Shown: positions 16,718 to 24,648 of the stretch, piece after piece
Numbering within the stretch: position 1 is the stretch's first letter
How the letters are laid out: every line of letters starts with the position of its first letter
From: Candidatus Baltobacteraceae bacterium
GTDB taxonomy: Bacteria > Vulcanimicrobiota > Vulcanimicrobiia > Vulcanimicrobiales > Vulcanimicrobiaceae
Reading direction: 5' to 3'
DNA length: 64,000 nucleotides
Assembly: GCA_035502855.1 (NCBI GenBank)
Contig: DATJTX010000024.1
Location: 172,605 to 236,604, forward strand
Notes under the pieces: generated by a model
What the model was told of the DNA's origin: nothing
Databases searched by the model: none
Seen by the model: the letters and a program-made list of their open reading frames with translations, nothing else
Translations under genes and position numbers: made by a program

Positions 16718-16747
16718 ATGGTAGCGAAGTTTTGGCAGTCTCGTCAA
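16718..16747 (-). promoter_or_regulatory. Predicted hsp20 promoter
   Basis: On the minus strand TTGACG (16747-16742) and TACCAT (16723-16718) are separated by 18 nt. Transcription would start near 16711, about 45 nt before the hsp20 ATG. The -35 box falls in the centre of the CIRCE-like palindrome. Confidence 0.45.
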
Positions 16748-16758
16748 TAGAGTGCCAG
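16732..16758 (-). promoter_or_regulatory. CIRCE-like HrcA operator
   Basis: Minus strand CTGGCACTC-N9-GACTGCCAA. Compared with the CIRCE consensus TTAGCACTC-N9-GAGTGCTAA, seven of nine bases match in each half and the 9-nt spacer is exact. It overlaps the -35 region of hsp20, the normal position for repression by HrcA. No hrcA gene is in the window. Confidence 0.6.
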
Positions 16759-16771
16759 CTATGCCAGGCGC

Positions 16772-17905
16772 CTAAAAGAAGTCGAACGAGTCGTGCGCCG
16801 CGGCGTAGGCGAGCAGGCCGCCGCGCAGGTGCCGGACGCGAGTAAACCCGGCGTCGCGCAGCCGGCGAGCCGCCCAATGCGACTTGGCTCCGACCCGGCA
16901 GGCGACCACGTAGTGCCGTGCACTATCGAGTTCGTGCATTCGTTCCTCGAGCTGCGAAGCCGGAATGTGCAGCGCGCCCTCGACGAGACCGAGTACCGCT
17001 TCGTGCGGTTCGCGCACGTCGAGCAAGACCGCGTCGGCGAGCGCGTCGTCGAGCTCGGCAGGCTCCAGATCGGCTTCGTCGCGCAGCTCGTCGACGGTGG
17101 ATTCGAGCGCGTCGAAGATCGTCGGCGCCTCGCCGCAGAGCGCGCAAGACGGATCGCGCGCGAAGCGCACCTCGCGCGTACGCGCGCTCAGGCTCTCGAC
17201 CAGCAGCAGTCGTCCCGCCAGCGGCTCACCGATACCGAGCAACAATTTCAGCACTTCGTTCGCCTGCCAGGTGCCGACGAGTCCGGCCAACACCCCGAGC
17301 ACTCCGCCCTCCGCACAGGTCGGCACCGAATCCGGCGGCGGCGCATCGGCGTAGAGACAACGGTAACACGGGCCGTCGCGATATCCGAAGACGCTGATCT
17401 GGCCGTCGAAACGAAAGATCGAGGCATAGACGTCAGGCTTGCCTTCGAGCATGCACGCATCGTTGATCAGATAACGGATCGAAAAGCGGTCGGTGCAATC
17501 GGCGATGACGTCGTAGAGCCGCACCAACTCGCGCGCGTTGCCCGTATCGAAGCGCACCGGAATCGGATCGATCGCAATCAGCGGATTGAGTGCGTGCAGA
17601 TACTGCGCCGCAACCTGCGCCTTTGGCTTTCCGATATCGGCGGTGGCAAAGATCGTCTGCCGCTGCAGATTCGTCTCGTCGACGGTATCGTCGTCGACGA
17701 CGCCGATGCGGCCGACGCCGGCGGCGGCGAGATATTGCAGCACCGGCGAACCCAAGCCGCCCGCGCCCACGACGAGCACGCGCGCGCTGCGCAGGCGTTC
17801 CTGGCCCGCCAGCCCGACCTGTGGAATCAGCAGGTGGCGGCTGTAACGCCGCAGTTCGGGTCCTCCAGCCAGCGTTAGGCGCGTGGGTGCCGGTGGTTCA
17901 GCCAT
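16772..17905 (-). CDS. moeB: MoeB/ThiF-type adenylyltransferase with C-terminal rhodanese domain
   Basis: A 377-residue protein. Residues 1-245 form an E1-like adenylylating domain: VLVVGAGGLGSPVLQYLAAAG, DDDTVDETNLQRQ, the cysteine loop PTCAEGG and zinc cysteines CYRC and CALC. Residues about 270-377 form a rhodanese domain with active Cys336 in CRVGAKS. This is the arrangement of MOCS3/Uba4. It should activate the MoaD C-terminus and supply sulfur, giving MoaD thiocarboxylate. Its start overlaps the preceding hydrolase gene by 31 nt, in the operon with moaD and moaE. Confidence 0.92.
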   Translation of the reverse strand: MAEPPAPTRLTLAGGPELRRYSRHLLIPQVGLAGQERLRSARVLVVGAGGLGSPVLQYLAAAGVGRIGVVDDDTVDETNLQRQTIFATADIGKPKAQVAAQYLHALNPLIAIDPIPVRFDTGNARELVRLYDVIADCTDRFSIRYLINDACMLEGKPDVYASIFRFDGQISVFGYRDGPCYRCLYADAPPPDSVPTCAEGGVLGVLAGLVGTWQANEVLKLLLGIGEPLAGRLLLVESLSARTREVRFARDPSCALCGEAPTIFDALESTVDELRDEADLEPAELDDALADAVLLDVREPHEAVLGLVEGALHIPASQLEERMHELDSARHYVVACRVGAKSHWAARRLRDAGFTRVRHLRGGLLAYAAAHDSFDFF

Positions 17906-18594
17906 TGCAACACTTCACCCTTGGCGTGTTCGCCCGCGTAGGTGTGATCGCTTTCGATCGTCACAAAGCTCTTGGGCTCGGGGGCTCGGTCGTAGAGCTC
18001 GCGAACGGTCGAGAGCGAGACCATCGCATCGCGCGCGGCGGCGATGTACAAGACCGGGCGTCCCGCCAGCTGCGGTAAAAGCCGCGCATACCATGCCTGC
18101 GCATCTGCGAAGAGCACCGGCAGCTCGACACCGTCGACGTACGAAGAACGGAAGTCGGTAGACGCGGCTGCAAGCAGCGAGGAGACCGCCGGCGACCAAC
18201 CGTAGCCGGTCGCGATCGAGACCGCGCCCGCAATCGAAGAATCCGCGGCCGCGACGAAGAGCGCGGTCATCGCGCCCATGCTGTGACCGAGCGTGTAGAG
18301 CGACACGTCTGCGTCTTCGCGCGCTCGGGCGACCACCGCGTTCATTGCATCGACGCAGTCTTCGATACCGCGGAGTTCACCGCCGCTGGCGCCGAGTTTA
18401 TGACCTGGAAAATCGAGGTTGTAGACTCGAAACCCCTGCGCGGAAAGAAAGTAACAGAGCAGATCCAAATTGTGCTTGCTCGACGAATAGCCGTGGCCGG
18501 CAACGATGCTCACGTTGCGCGGCCGTCGCGGCTCGTACGTCAACACGGCCACGTCGTTGTGCTGCGCGTGCACGCGGATGAGGTCGATACCCAC
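17875..18594 (-). CDS. Alpha/beta hydrolase
   Basis: A 239-residue alpha/beta hydrolase: oxyanion region VAGHGYSSSK (about 43-52), nucleophile Ser in GHSMGA (about 114-119), and a His near the C-terminus in ESDHTYAGEH. No signal peptide, so cytosolic. The GTG start at 18594 follows the moaE stop by 11 nt. It lies between moaE and moeB; no role in cofactor synthesis is known for this family, and the substrate cannot be told from sequence. Confidence 0.75.
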   Translation of the reverse strand: MGIDLIRVHAQHNDVAVLTYEPRRPRNVSIVAGHGYSSSKHNLDLLCYFLSAQGFRVYNLDFPGHKLGASGGELRGIEDCVDAMNAVVARAREDADVSLYTLGHSMGAMTALFVAAADSSIAGAVSIATGYGWSPAVSSLLAAASTDFRSSYVDGVELPVLFADAQAWYARLLPQLAGRPVLYIAAARDAMVSLSTVRELYDRAPEPKSFVTIESDHTYAGEHAKGEVLQWLNHRHPRA

Positions 18595-18605
18595 GCTTCT
18601 TCGGG

Positions 18606-19028
18606 CTACAGTTTGTTGACGATCCACGCGTCACCGCCGTCGGCGTAGGCCTCTTTCTTCCAAATCGGGGCGCGCGCTTTGAGTGCTTCGATCGCGTACT
18701 CGCAGGCTTCGAACGCTTCGCGGCGATGCGGTGCGGCAGCGCACACGGCAACGGAGACTTCGCCGACGTTCAGCGCTCCGACCCGGTGCAGGATGCCCAA
18801 CCGCACCCCGGTGTGACGCTCGCCCACTTCGGATGCGATCGCCGCGAACTCGGCCAGCGCCATGGCTTCGTGCGCTTCGTACTCGAGTCCGACGATGCTG
18901 CGCCCTTCGCTCGTGCTGCCGCGCACGACGCCCAGGAACGTCACGATCGCCCCGCAGGCGTCGGTGCGCACGGATGCTTCGAGCGCGCGCGGATCGATCG
19001 CATCCCGAAGGATGGCAAACAAGGCCAT
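18606..19028 (-). CDS. moaE: Molybdopterin synthase large subunit MoaE
   Basis: A 140-residue MoaE: GAIVTFLGVVRGSTSEG near residue 26, LEYEAHEAMA, HRVGALNVGEVSVAV and the active-site lysines in LKARAPIWKKEAYADG at the C-terminus. With thiocarboxylated MoaD it inserts two sulfurs into precursor Z to make molybdopterin. moaD ends 9 nt upstream. Confidence 0.95.
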   Translation of the reverse strand: MALFAILRDAIDPRALEASVRTDACGAIVTFLGVVRGSTSEGRSIVGLEYEAHEAMALAEFAAIASEVGERHTGVRLGILHRVGALNVGEVSVAVCAAAPHRREAFEACEYAIEALKARAPIWKKEAYADGGDAWIVNKL

Positions 19029-19037
19029 GGCGCTTGG

Positions 19038-19286
19038 TTATCCGCCGCCAACCGGAGGGAGAAGCGCGATCTCGTCACCGTCAGCGAGGCGCTCGCTCAT
19101 CAATGCGACGACGCGGCCGTTGCGCGCGATGCGGGTGCTCGAGGCGAGCGCGTCGATCTTGCGGTTGCGGGCGCGCAGCGCTTCCCACGCGTCAACCACC
19201 GTAGCACCTTCGGGCAGCTGCAAATCAAACGCTCCCTCGTCGAGTAACTCGCGCATCCGCGCGAACGCACGCACTCGAACCGTCAT
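19038..19286 (-). CDS. moaD: Molybdopterin synthase sulfur carrier MoaD
   Basis: An 82-residue ubiquitin-fold protein from the ATG at 19286: MTVRVRAFARMRELLDEG at the N-terminus and DGDEIALLPPVGGG at the C-terminus. The terminal Gly-Gly is the site adenylylated by MoeB and converted to thiocarboxylate. The frame stays open upstream only as a shadow of the neighbouring small gene. Between that gene and moaE in one operon. Confidence 0.92.
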   Translation of the reverse strand: MTVRVRAFARMRELLDEGAFDLQLPEGATVVDAWEALRARNRKIDALASSTRIARNGRVVALMSERLADGDEIALLPPVGGG

Positions 19287-19294
19287 CGCGGCGA

Positions 19295-19552
19295 TCAATA
19301 TCCTCCGATGTCGGTGGTGTAACCGCGCTGCGTCAGCCAGTCGCGCGCCTGTGCGTGCTCGCTCAACATGTCGATGCGATTGCAGATCAGCTTGTGCAGC
19401 ATGACTTCCCAAAAGTGCTGGTCTTTGGAGTAGATCTCGTCCGCGACCTGATTCTCGGTGCGCGCGAATTCCCGCAATCCCTGCCAGTCCCGCGCGCTCA
19501 AGATCCCACGCAGCCGCGCCTCGTACTCCGGGCTCGGCGCTCCCTCGGTCAC
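19295..19552 (-). CDS. Small hypothetical protein in the moaDE operon
   Basis: An 85-residue acidic, mostly helical protein that I do not recognise. It starts at a GTG overlapping the HAD phosphatase stop (GTGA) and ends 8 nt before moaD. It has no signal peptide or membrane segment. Features include ARDWQGLREFARTENQVADE and HFWEVMLHKLICNRIDML. The tight coupling on both sides argues that it is a real gene, but nothing visible indicates a molybdenum-specific role. Confidence 0.6.
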   Translation of the reverse strand: MTEGAPSPEYEARLRGILSARDWQGLREFARTENQVADEIYSKDQHFWEVMLHKLICNRIDMLSEHAQARDWLTQRGYTTDIGGY

Positions 19553-20370
19553 GCGCTGCGCTGCTCCCGTTCGGGCGGATCGAGCACGAACCGTTCGATC
19601 GCGCGCGCCACGCCGTCGTCGTCGTTGCTGGCGGTGACGTAGGGCGCGGCTTCGATCACCTCGGGCAACGCGTTGCCCATCGCGACGCCGATCCCCGACC
19701 AGCGCAGCATCGGCACGTCGTTGCGCGAATCGCCGATTGCGAGCACCCCCGCCGGTGCGACGCGCAGATCGCGGCACAACTGCGCGAGCGCGCGTTCCTT
19801 CGTCGCCTCTTCGCTGGTAATCGCGAGCTCTTCGAACTCGCCCCACGTTTCGTATTTGAAGTGGACAGGCATACCGGCAAAGCGCGCGGTTATCGCATCG
19901 ACCGCGGTGCGGCCGAAAAATCGGATGAAGGTCGAGTCGCGTTCGGCGAGCGGGATCAGGTTCGGCACCTCGACCCACGCCGGCGACACCATGTCGTCCA
20001 TGTAGCGCGGTGCGCCCGTGAGGCGATGAAAGCGCTCGTCGGTGTAGACCGCCGCGTCGAGGTTTTCGGTCTGCGCAAACTCGATCAGCGCCGTCGCGTA
20101 CTCGCGCGGAATCGCGATGTGCCGGCGCTCGCGGCCGCTCGGGCAATCCTTGGTGAGCGCGCCGTGTGCGCAGATTACGGGATCGGTGAGCCCGAGTTCC
20201 CGTGCGAAGCCCAGCGGCGCGTCGCTGCCTCGGCCCGTAACGAGGACGACCCGCACACCGCGCTCACGCGCTCCCCGTATGGCCTCGCGGTTAGCCTGGG
20301 AGATCGTTTCGGAAGAATCGAGGAGTGTACCGTCGAGATCGAGGGCGATGAGCTGGATAGGTGGCACCAT
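19549..20370 (-). CDS. Cof-type HAD hydrolase
   Basis: A 273-residue HAD phosphatase of the Cof/IIB type. Motif I is ALDLDGTLLDSS near the N-terminus, the Thr of motif II is in VVLVTGRGS, and motif IV is LAIGDSRNDVPMLRWSGIGVAM, followed by the family-typical GNALPEV. Such enzymes dephosphorylate sugar phosphates, FMN or similar small molecules; the substrate is open. First gene of the moaD-moaE-moeB operon. The ATG at 20379 is an alternative start. Confidence 0.88.
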   Translation of the reverse strand: MVPPIQLIALDLDGTLLDSSETISQANREAIRGARERGVRVVLVTGRGSDAPLGFARELGLTDPVICAHGALTKDCPSGRERRHIAIPREYATALIEFAQTENLDAAVYTDERFHRLTGAPRYMDDMVSPAWVEVPNLIPLAERDSTFIRFFGRTAVDAITARFAGMPVHFKYETWGEFEELAITSEEATKERALAQLCRDLRVAPAGVLAIGDSRNDVPMLRWSGIGVAMGNALPEVIEAAPYVTASNDDDGVARAIERFVLDPPEREQRSA

Positions 20371-20539
20371 CCCCAGCATAGCGCGAGGCGTCAACCCGGC
20401 CCTCCACGAAGCGGCCGGACGGCGGGCAACGCAACCGCCCGGGGCGGCCCTGCGTTTAGGAAAAAGGTGCGGCGCAGATACATAGCGTTCAACCGTTCCA
20501 AGATTCCCGACGGCGCTCGACCCTCGGAGTAGTTTCATC

Positions 20540-21985
20540 ATGCCCTGTTCGGCCCAAGTGCCTAACCTCACGGCTCGCGAGCAAGCGCAATTCATCCACG
20601 ACGCGATTCCGCCCGGCCTCTTCCGAACCGAAGACGACAGCGAGCGAATCCCGTGGCGCGTCAGCCCCGAGCCGTTCGCATTGTCGCCCAAGACCGTCAC
20701 CGAAATCGAACGCATCGGCCGCGACCTCCTCGCCTTCTACCGGGCGCTCAACAATCTCTACAATCGCAGCGCGCGGGGCACGGCGCCGGCCTTTATCGCC
20801 GAATATCTGGACCAGGGGAAGCCCGAACACATCGTGCGCCTCGCGCGGCAAAACCGTTTCAAGCCCGACATCCCCGGCGTCATTCGGCCCGATCTGCTGA
20901 TGACCGAGGACGGCTTCATTGCCTCCGAGCTCGACAGCATCCCCGGCGGTATGGGCTTCGTGGGGGCGATGACCGAAGCGTATTGCAAGGCCGGAATCGA
21001 GTCCATCGGCGGCGTCGACGGCATCCCGCGCGCGTTCGGCGCGATGCTCGCTTACGCAAGCCGCACGCCGCACCCAACCGTTGCAATCGTCGTCTCCGAC
21101 GAGTCCGGCGACTATCGCACCGAACTTCGCTGGCTGGCCGATGCGGTGCGCCGGATCGGCGAGGTGAAAGCATTCGTCTGCGCGCCGCAAGACGTGATCT
21201 TCACCGAAGAAGCGCTCTTCGTACGGCTCGAGGACGGGCGCGAAGAAAAACTCGACGCCATCTATCGCAACTTCGAGCTCTTCGATTTGCTCAACGTGCC
21301 CAAGCAAGAATTGATGCTCTACGCCGCACGGCACAATCGCGTGCTGATGGTGCCGCCACCCAAAGCGCCGCTCGAAGAGAAACTCTCCTTCGCCCTCTTC
21401 CACCATCCCGCGCTGGCCGCGCTCTGGCGCGGCGAACTCGGCCGCGACGGAGCGGCGATCTTCGCTCGTCTCTCGGCAATTTTTCCGAAGACATGGGTGC
21501 TCGATCCGCGTCCGCTACCCCCGCAGGGCGTAATCGCGGGACTCGAAGTACACGGGCAACCCGTCGGCAATTGGCGCGCGCTGCTCGATCTGGGTAAGAG
21601 CGAGCGCGATTACGTGGTCAAGCCGTCGGGTTTTTCGGAGCTCGCGTGGGGATCGCGCGGCGTGAAGATCGCGAACGATCTGACCAAGGAAGAGTGGACG
21701 GCCGCGCTCGAGGACGCGCTGCGCTCATTCGATCGCACACCGTACATCCTGCAGCGTTTCCACAAAGGCAAACGCATTCGCATGCCGTACCTCGATCGCA
21801 CCGAAGGCGAGATCCGGATGTTCGACGGGCGGGTGAGGCTCTGTCCCTACTATTTCGTGACGAGCGAGACGACCGTGCAGCTCGGCGGCATTCTGGCGAC
21901 GATCGCACCCGCCGACAAACGGCTGATCCACGGCATGGTCGACGCCGTGATGGCGCCGTCGTTCGTGAAGGACAACGGTTACTAG
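20540..21985 (+). CDS. Circularly permuted ATP-grasp-like protein, unknown product
   Basis: A 481-residue cytosolic protein with GGAG 10 nt before the ATG. The pattern resembles ATP-grasp ligases: IRPDLLMTEDGFIASELDSI (about 113-132), DYVVKPSGFSELAWGSRGVK (about 355-374), PYILQRFHKGKRIR and a metal-site-like GEIRMFDGRVRLCPYYF. These recall the glutathionylspermidine-synthase-like and DUF407-type families, which join amines or amino acids to a peptide. It is a single-gene unit, divergent from the HAD gene and followed by a terminator. The assignment is by pattern, not by a close match. Confidence 0.55.
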   Translation: MPCSAQVPNLTAREQAQFIHDAIPPGLFRTEDDSERIPWRVSPEPFALSPKTVTEIERIGRDLLAFYRALNNLYNRSARGTAPAFIAEYLDQGKPEHIVRLARQNRFKPDIPGVIRPDLLMTEDGFIASELDSIPGGMGFVGAMTEAYCKAGIESIGGVDGIPRAFGAMLAYASRTPHPTVAIVVSDESGDYRTELRWLADAVRRIGEVKAFVCAPQDVIFTEEALFVRLEDGREEKLDAIYRNFELFDLLNVPKQELMLYAARHNRVLMVPPPKAPLEEKLSFALFHHPALAALWRGELGRDGAAIFARLSAIFPKTWVLDPRPLPPQGVIAGLEVHGQPVGNWRALLDLGKSERDYVVKPSGFSELAWGSRGVKIANDLTKEEWTAALEDALRSFDRTPYILQRFHKGKRIRMPYLDRTEGEIRMFDGRVRLCPYYFVTSETTVQLGGILATIAPADKRLIHGMVDAVMAPSFVKDNGY

Positions 21986-22024
21986 ACTTTATCCGTCAAA
22001 GCTGAAGCTTTGCCGTCTAAAGTC
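21985..22024. terminator. Bidirectional terminator
   Basis: GACTTTA (21985-21991) pairs with TAAAGTC (22018-22024), and inside it CAAAGCT-ga-AGCTTTG (21997-22012) forms the tip. It begins at the last base of the ATP-grasp-like gene's stop codon and lies before the 3' end of the convergent secreted-protein gene. Confidence 0.65.
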
Positions 22025-22072
22025 GCGATTCGCTTCGCTCATCGCAGGTCAGATTCGACAGCAGGTTCCCTG

Positions 22073-22732
22073 TTAACGCTGTCTTGTGACCGTTAACCCT
22101 TGCATGGTGAAGTCGATTTCGTCGGGCACGTTGGTCGAAGGATCGTACCACACCGTGAACGGTGCTTCGCCGCCGAACGAGATCGAGGCGTCGCCCGCGG
22201 GCACGTCGGTCGGACGATCTTCGCTGGTCGACGATTGCGGTGTAAGCGTGACGGTTCGGCCCATCGACGGCACGACCGCGTAGACCACCGCATCATCCCA
22301 GGCGCGCATTTGCGCCGGCAGCGGCAAGAATCCGGCGAAGCTGCCGAAATCGACGACCACGAAATGTTTCGCGCTGGCGGGAAGATCGAAGGACTGCTTC
22401 GTGCCGTGGACGTTGGTGACGTCGGCGGTCGTATCGTCGATCGTCGCTGAATCGCGCAGCGGCGATCCATCGTCGGTGGCGTTCAGGCGATAGCTGACCG
22501 GGGCGAGATCGGCACCCAAGAGCAGGGTCGAGTTTGCAGTAGCGGTCGAACCGCTCATCGCGCCGCTAGCCTGCTCGTCGATCTCGATCGATCCGCCCAG
22601 ATCCTTGACGGTCAGCGTCGACGTGCCAACCTTCGCGCCGGCGAGCATCGCCTCGTACGTGTAGGTGCCGGGCGCGATTTGCGTGGTCGGCGCGGTGGCG
22701 ACGAGATGCGCAGCGAGTATCAGTCCGACCAT
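22073..22732 (-). CDS. Secreted DUF3108-like protein
   Basis: A 219-residue protein with a short N-terminal signal (VGLILAAHLVATAP) and an all-beta body. The start of the mature part (PGTYTYEAMLAGAKVGTSTLTV) resembles DUF3108 and similar periplasmic beta proteins. No catalytic motif is visible. It follows the class V aminotransferase gene by 9 nt and is probably co-transcribed with it and phoU. Confidence 0.55.
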   Translation of the reverse strand: MVGLILAAHLVATAPTTQIAPGTYTYEAMLAGAKVGTSTLTVKDLGGSIEIDEQASGAMSGSTATANSTLLLGADLAPVSYRLNATDDGSPLRDSATIDDTTADVTNVHGTKQSFDLPASAKHFVVVDFGSFAGFLPLPAQMRAWDDAVVYAVVPSMGRTVTLTPQSSTSEDRPTDVPAGDASISFGGEAPFTVWYDPSTNVPDEIDFTMQGLTVTRQR

Positions 22733-22741
22733 GGTAGCCCT

Positions 22742-23884
22742 CTATGCTGGGAGCGCTCGGGCGCGTTCGGGCACGAGTCGCAGTACGGTATCGATTTCGT
22801 CGTGCGTGTTGTACCCGTGCGGCGAGACGCGGATTCCGCTGGGCCGCCAGGTGGTTACAATGCCTTCCGACTGCAACGCGCGTCCGAGCGCGACGGGGTC
22901 GACGCCCGGAAGCGTAAACGTCACGATGCCGGAGGAGATACCGGGTCCTCGCAGCGAGCGGAGGTTGGCGCCGCACGCGCGCAGACCCTCCACCAGGTGG
23001 TCGGTAAGCGCGAGGACGTGGGCGCCGATTGCATCGGTTCCCGCCTCTTCGATCACGCCGATCGACCGGTCGAGCGAAAGCGCGCCGGCGAAGTTCGGCG
23101 TGCCGCCCTCAAAGCGGCGCGCGTCCCGGCTGAGCGGCTGATCGTAATTCAGGAAATCCCAGATGTCGGCCACCGAGCGCCAGCCGGGCGATCCGGTCGC
23201 CAAGCGATCGAGCAGGTTCGCGCGTATGTACACGAAGCTCACGCCTTGGAGCGCAAGCAGCCACTTTTGGCCGCCCGCGAAGAGCACGTCGATATCGAGC
23301 GCGCCCACATCGAGCGGAAAGGCGCCAAGGCCTTGAATGGCGTCGACGCACAAAATCGCGCCGCGTTCGTGCGCAACCGTCGCGAGGCCCGCCAGATCGT
23401 GGCGATACCCGTCGGCAAAAGAAACCCACGAAACCGTCACGACCCGCGTTCGCCCGGTCATCGTTTCGCGTAATACGTCGGGCGTCATGCGCTCGCGCGC
23501 GGTATCGATGAGATCGATCTCGACGCCATGCCGGCGCAGCGCGAGCCAAGGAATCGCATTCGCCGGAAATTCGTTGTCGCAGAGCACGACGCGGTCGCCG
23601 CGGCGCCAGTCCAGCCCCTGTGCGATGACGTTGGCGCCGTCGCTCGTGTTGCGGAGAATGCCGATCTCCGCGCCGCTCGCTCCGATGAAACGGCCGACGT
23701 GCTCGCGGTACGCGGGCATCTTCATCTCGTACCGCGCGGTTCCCACGACGCCTTCGCAGGCTTGAGCCTCCAGAAATGCCGACAACGCCTCATGCGTTCG
23801 TCGCGGCAAGATGCCGGTCGCGGCATGGTTCAGATAGATGTAGCGCTGCGTTACGTCGAACTGCGAGCGGGGGAGGGGTGTCAC
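22742..23884 (-). CDS. Class V aminotransferase / cysteine desulfurase-like PLP enzyme
   Basis: A 380-residue fold-type I PLP enzyme. It has YLNHAATGILP near the N-terminus, the phosphate-binding RNTSDGANVIAQGL, the cofactor Asp in CVDAIQGLGAFPLDV and the PLP lysine in FAGGQKWLL (about 225-233). The late Arg in SGIRVSPHGYNTHDEI binds the substrate carboxylate. The isopenicillin epimerase-like and SufS-like branches look similar, and no conserved desulfurase Cys loop is obvious, so the reaction is left open. The GTG start lies 13 nt after the phoU stop. Confidence 0.82.
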   Translation of the reverse strand: MTPLPRSQFDVTQRYIYLNHAATGILPRRTHEALSAFLEAQACEGVVGTARYEMKMPAYREHVGRFIGASGAEIGILRNTSDGANVIAQGLDWRRGDRVVLCDNEFPANAIPWLALRRHGVEIDLIDTARERMTPDVLRETMTGRTRVVTVSWVSFADGYRHDLAGLATVAHERGAILCVDAIQGLGAFPLDVGALDIDVLFAGGQKWLLALQGVSFVYIRANLLDRLATGSPGWRSVADIWDFLNYDQPLSRDARRFEGGTPNFAGALSLDRSIGVIEEAGTDAIGAHVLALTDHLVEGLRACGANLRSLRGPGISSGIVTFTLPGVDPVALGRALQSEGIVTTWRPSGIRVSPHGYNTHDEIDTVLRLVPERARALPA

Positions 23885-23897
23885 ACCCGGAGAGGTG

Positions 23898-24533
23898 TCA
23901 CTGCGGGCCGATCATGTCCTTCGTGTGCCAGGCGATGTTGCCGGCGCGATCGCCTACGCGTTCAAGCGAGGCCAAAACGAAGAGATAGCGCGTGCCGGAT
24001 CGTACGAGTTCCGGATCCTGCTGCATTTCTTCTTGCAAAAGCTTGATGCTGCGTTTGTAGAGCTTATCGACCTCGTCGTCGCGGTCGATGACTTCGCTCG
24101 CCAAGTTCGCATCGCGTTCGGTGTAGGCGCGCATCGCGTCGAGCAGCATCCCGTGCGCCACGCCCGCGATGCGATCGACCTCGACCCGCGTGGGACGCAG
24201 CGACTGGTCGGCGAGCTTGATCGCGTTCTTGGCGATGTCGACCGCGTAGTCGCCGACCCGCTCGAGGTCGGTTGCGATTTCGAGCATTGCCGCGATCTCG
24301 CGCAGTTCGCCGGCGACGGGCTGCTGGCGCCAGATCAGTTCGATGCAGTGCGATTCGATTCGGCGTCGCAAATCGTCGATCGCGTCATCGCCCGCCACGA
24401 CGCGCGCACCCGCGGTCGCGTCGCGCCGTTCGAGCGATTCGACGGCAACACGAATGGCGTCGCCGCAGAGCGCACCCAAGCGAACGACGTCGAGTCGACT
24501 CGCCTCGAGTGCCTCGTGATAGGCGGTCCGCAC
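23898..24533 (-). CDS. phoU: Phosphate signalling protein PhoU
   Basis: A 211-residue, all-helical PhoU with the two repeated metal-binding motifs: EIATDLERVGDYAVDIAKNA (about 85-104) and LASLERVGDRAGNIAWHTKD near the C-terminus. It represses phosphate uptake and Pho signalling when phosphate is plentiful. GGGAGGAG lies 9 nt before the GTG start. Unusually it sits 39 kb from the pstA at the end of this window and beside an aminotransferase gene instead. Confidence 0.93.
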   Translation of the reverse strand: MRTAYHEALEASRLDVVRLGALCGDAIRVAVESLERRDATAGARVVAGDDAIDDLRRRIESHCIELIWRQQPVAGELREIAAMLEIATDLERVGDYAVDIAKNAIKLADQSLRPTRVEVDRIAGVAHGMLLDAMRAYTERDANLASEVIDRDDEVDKLYKRSIKLLQEEMQQDPELVRSGTRYLFVLASLERVGDRAGNIAWHTKDMIGPQ

Positions 24534-24648
24534 CTTTACGCACTCCTCCCAGCGGCAATGGCAAATTTGTAAGGCGGAGGTAAGTCTACCGCAAGGCAGA
24601 GAAAGCCCCTGCGCTCTTTATCAAACGATAATCTGGAGGAGATGACAA

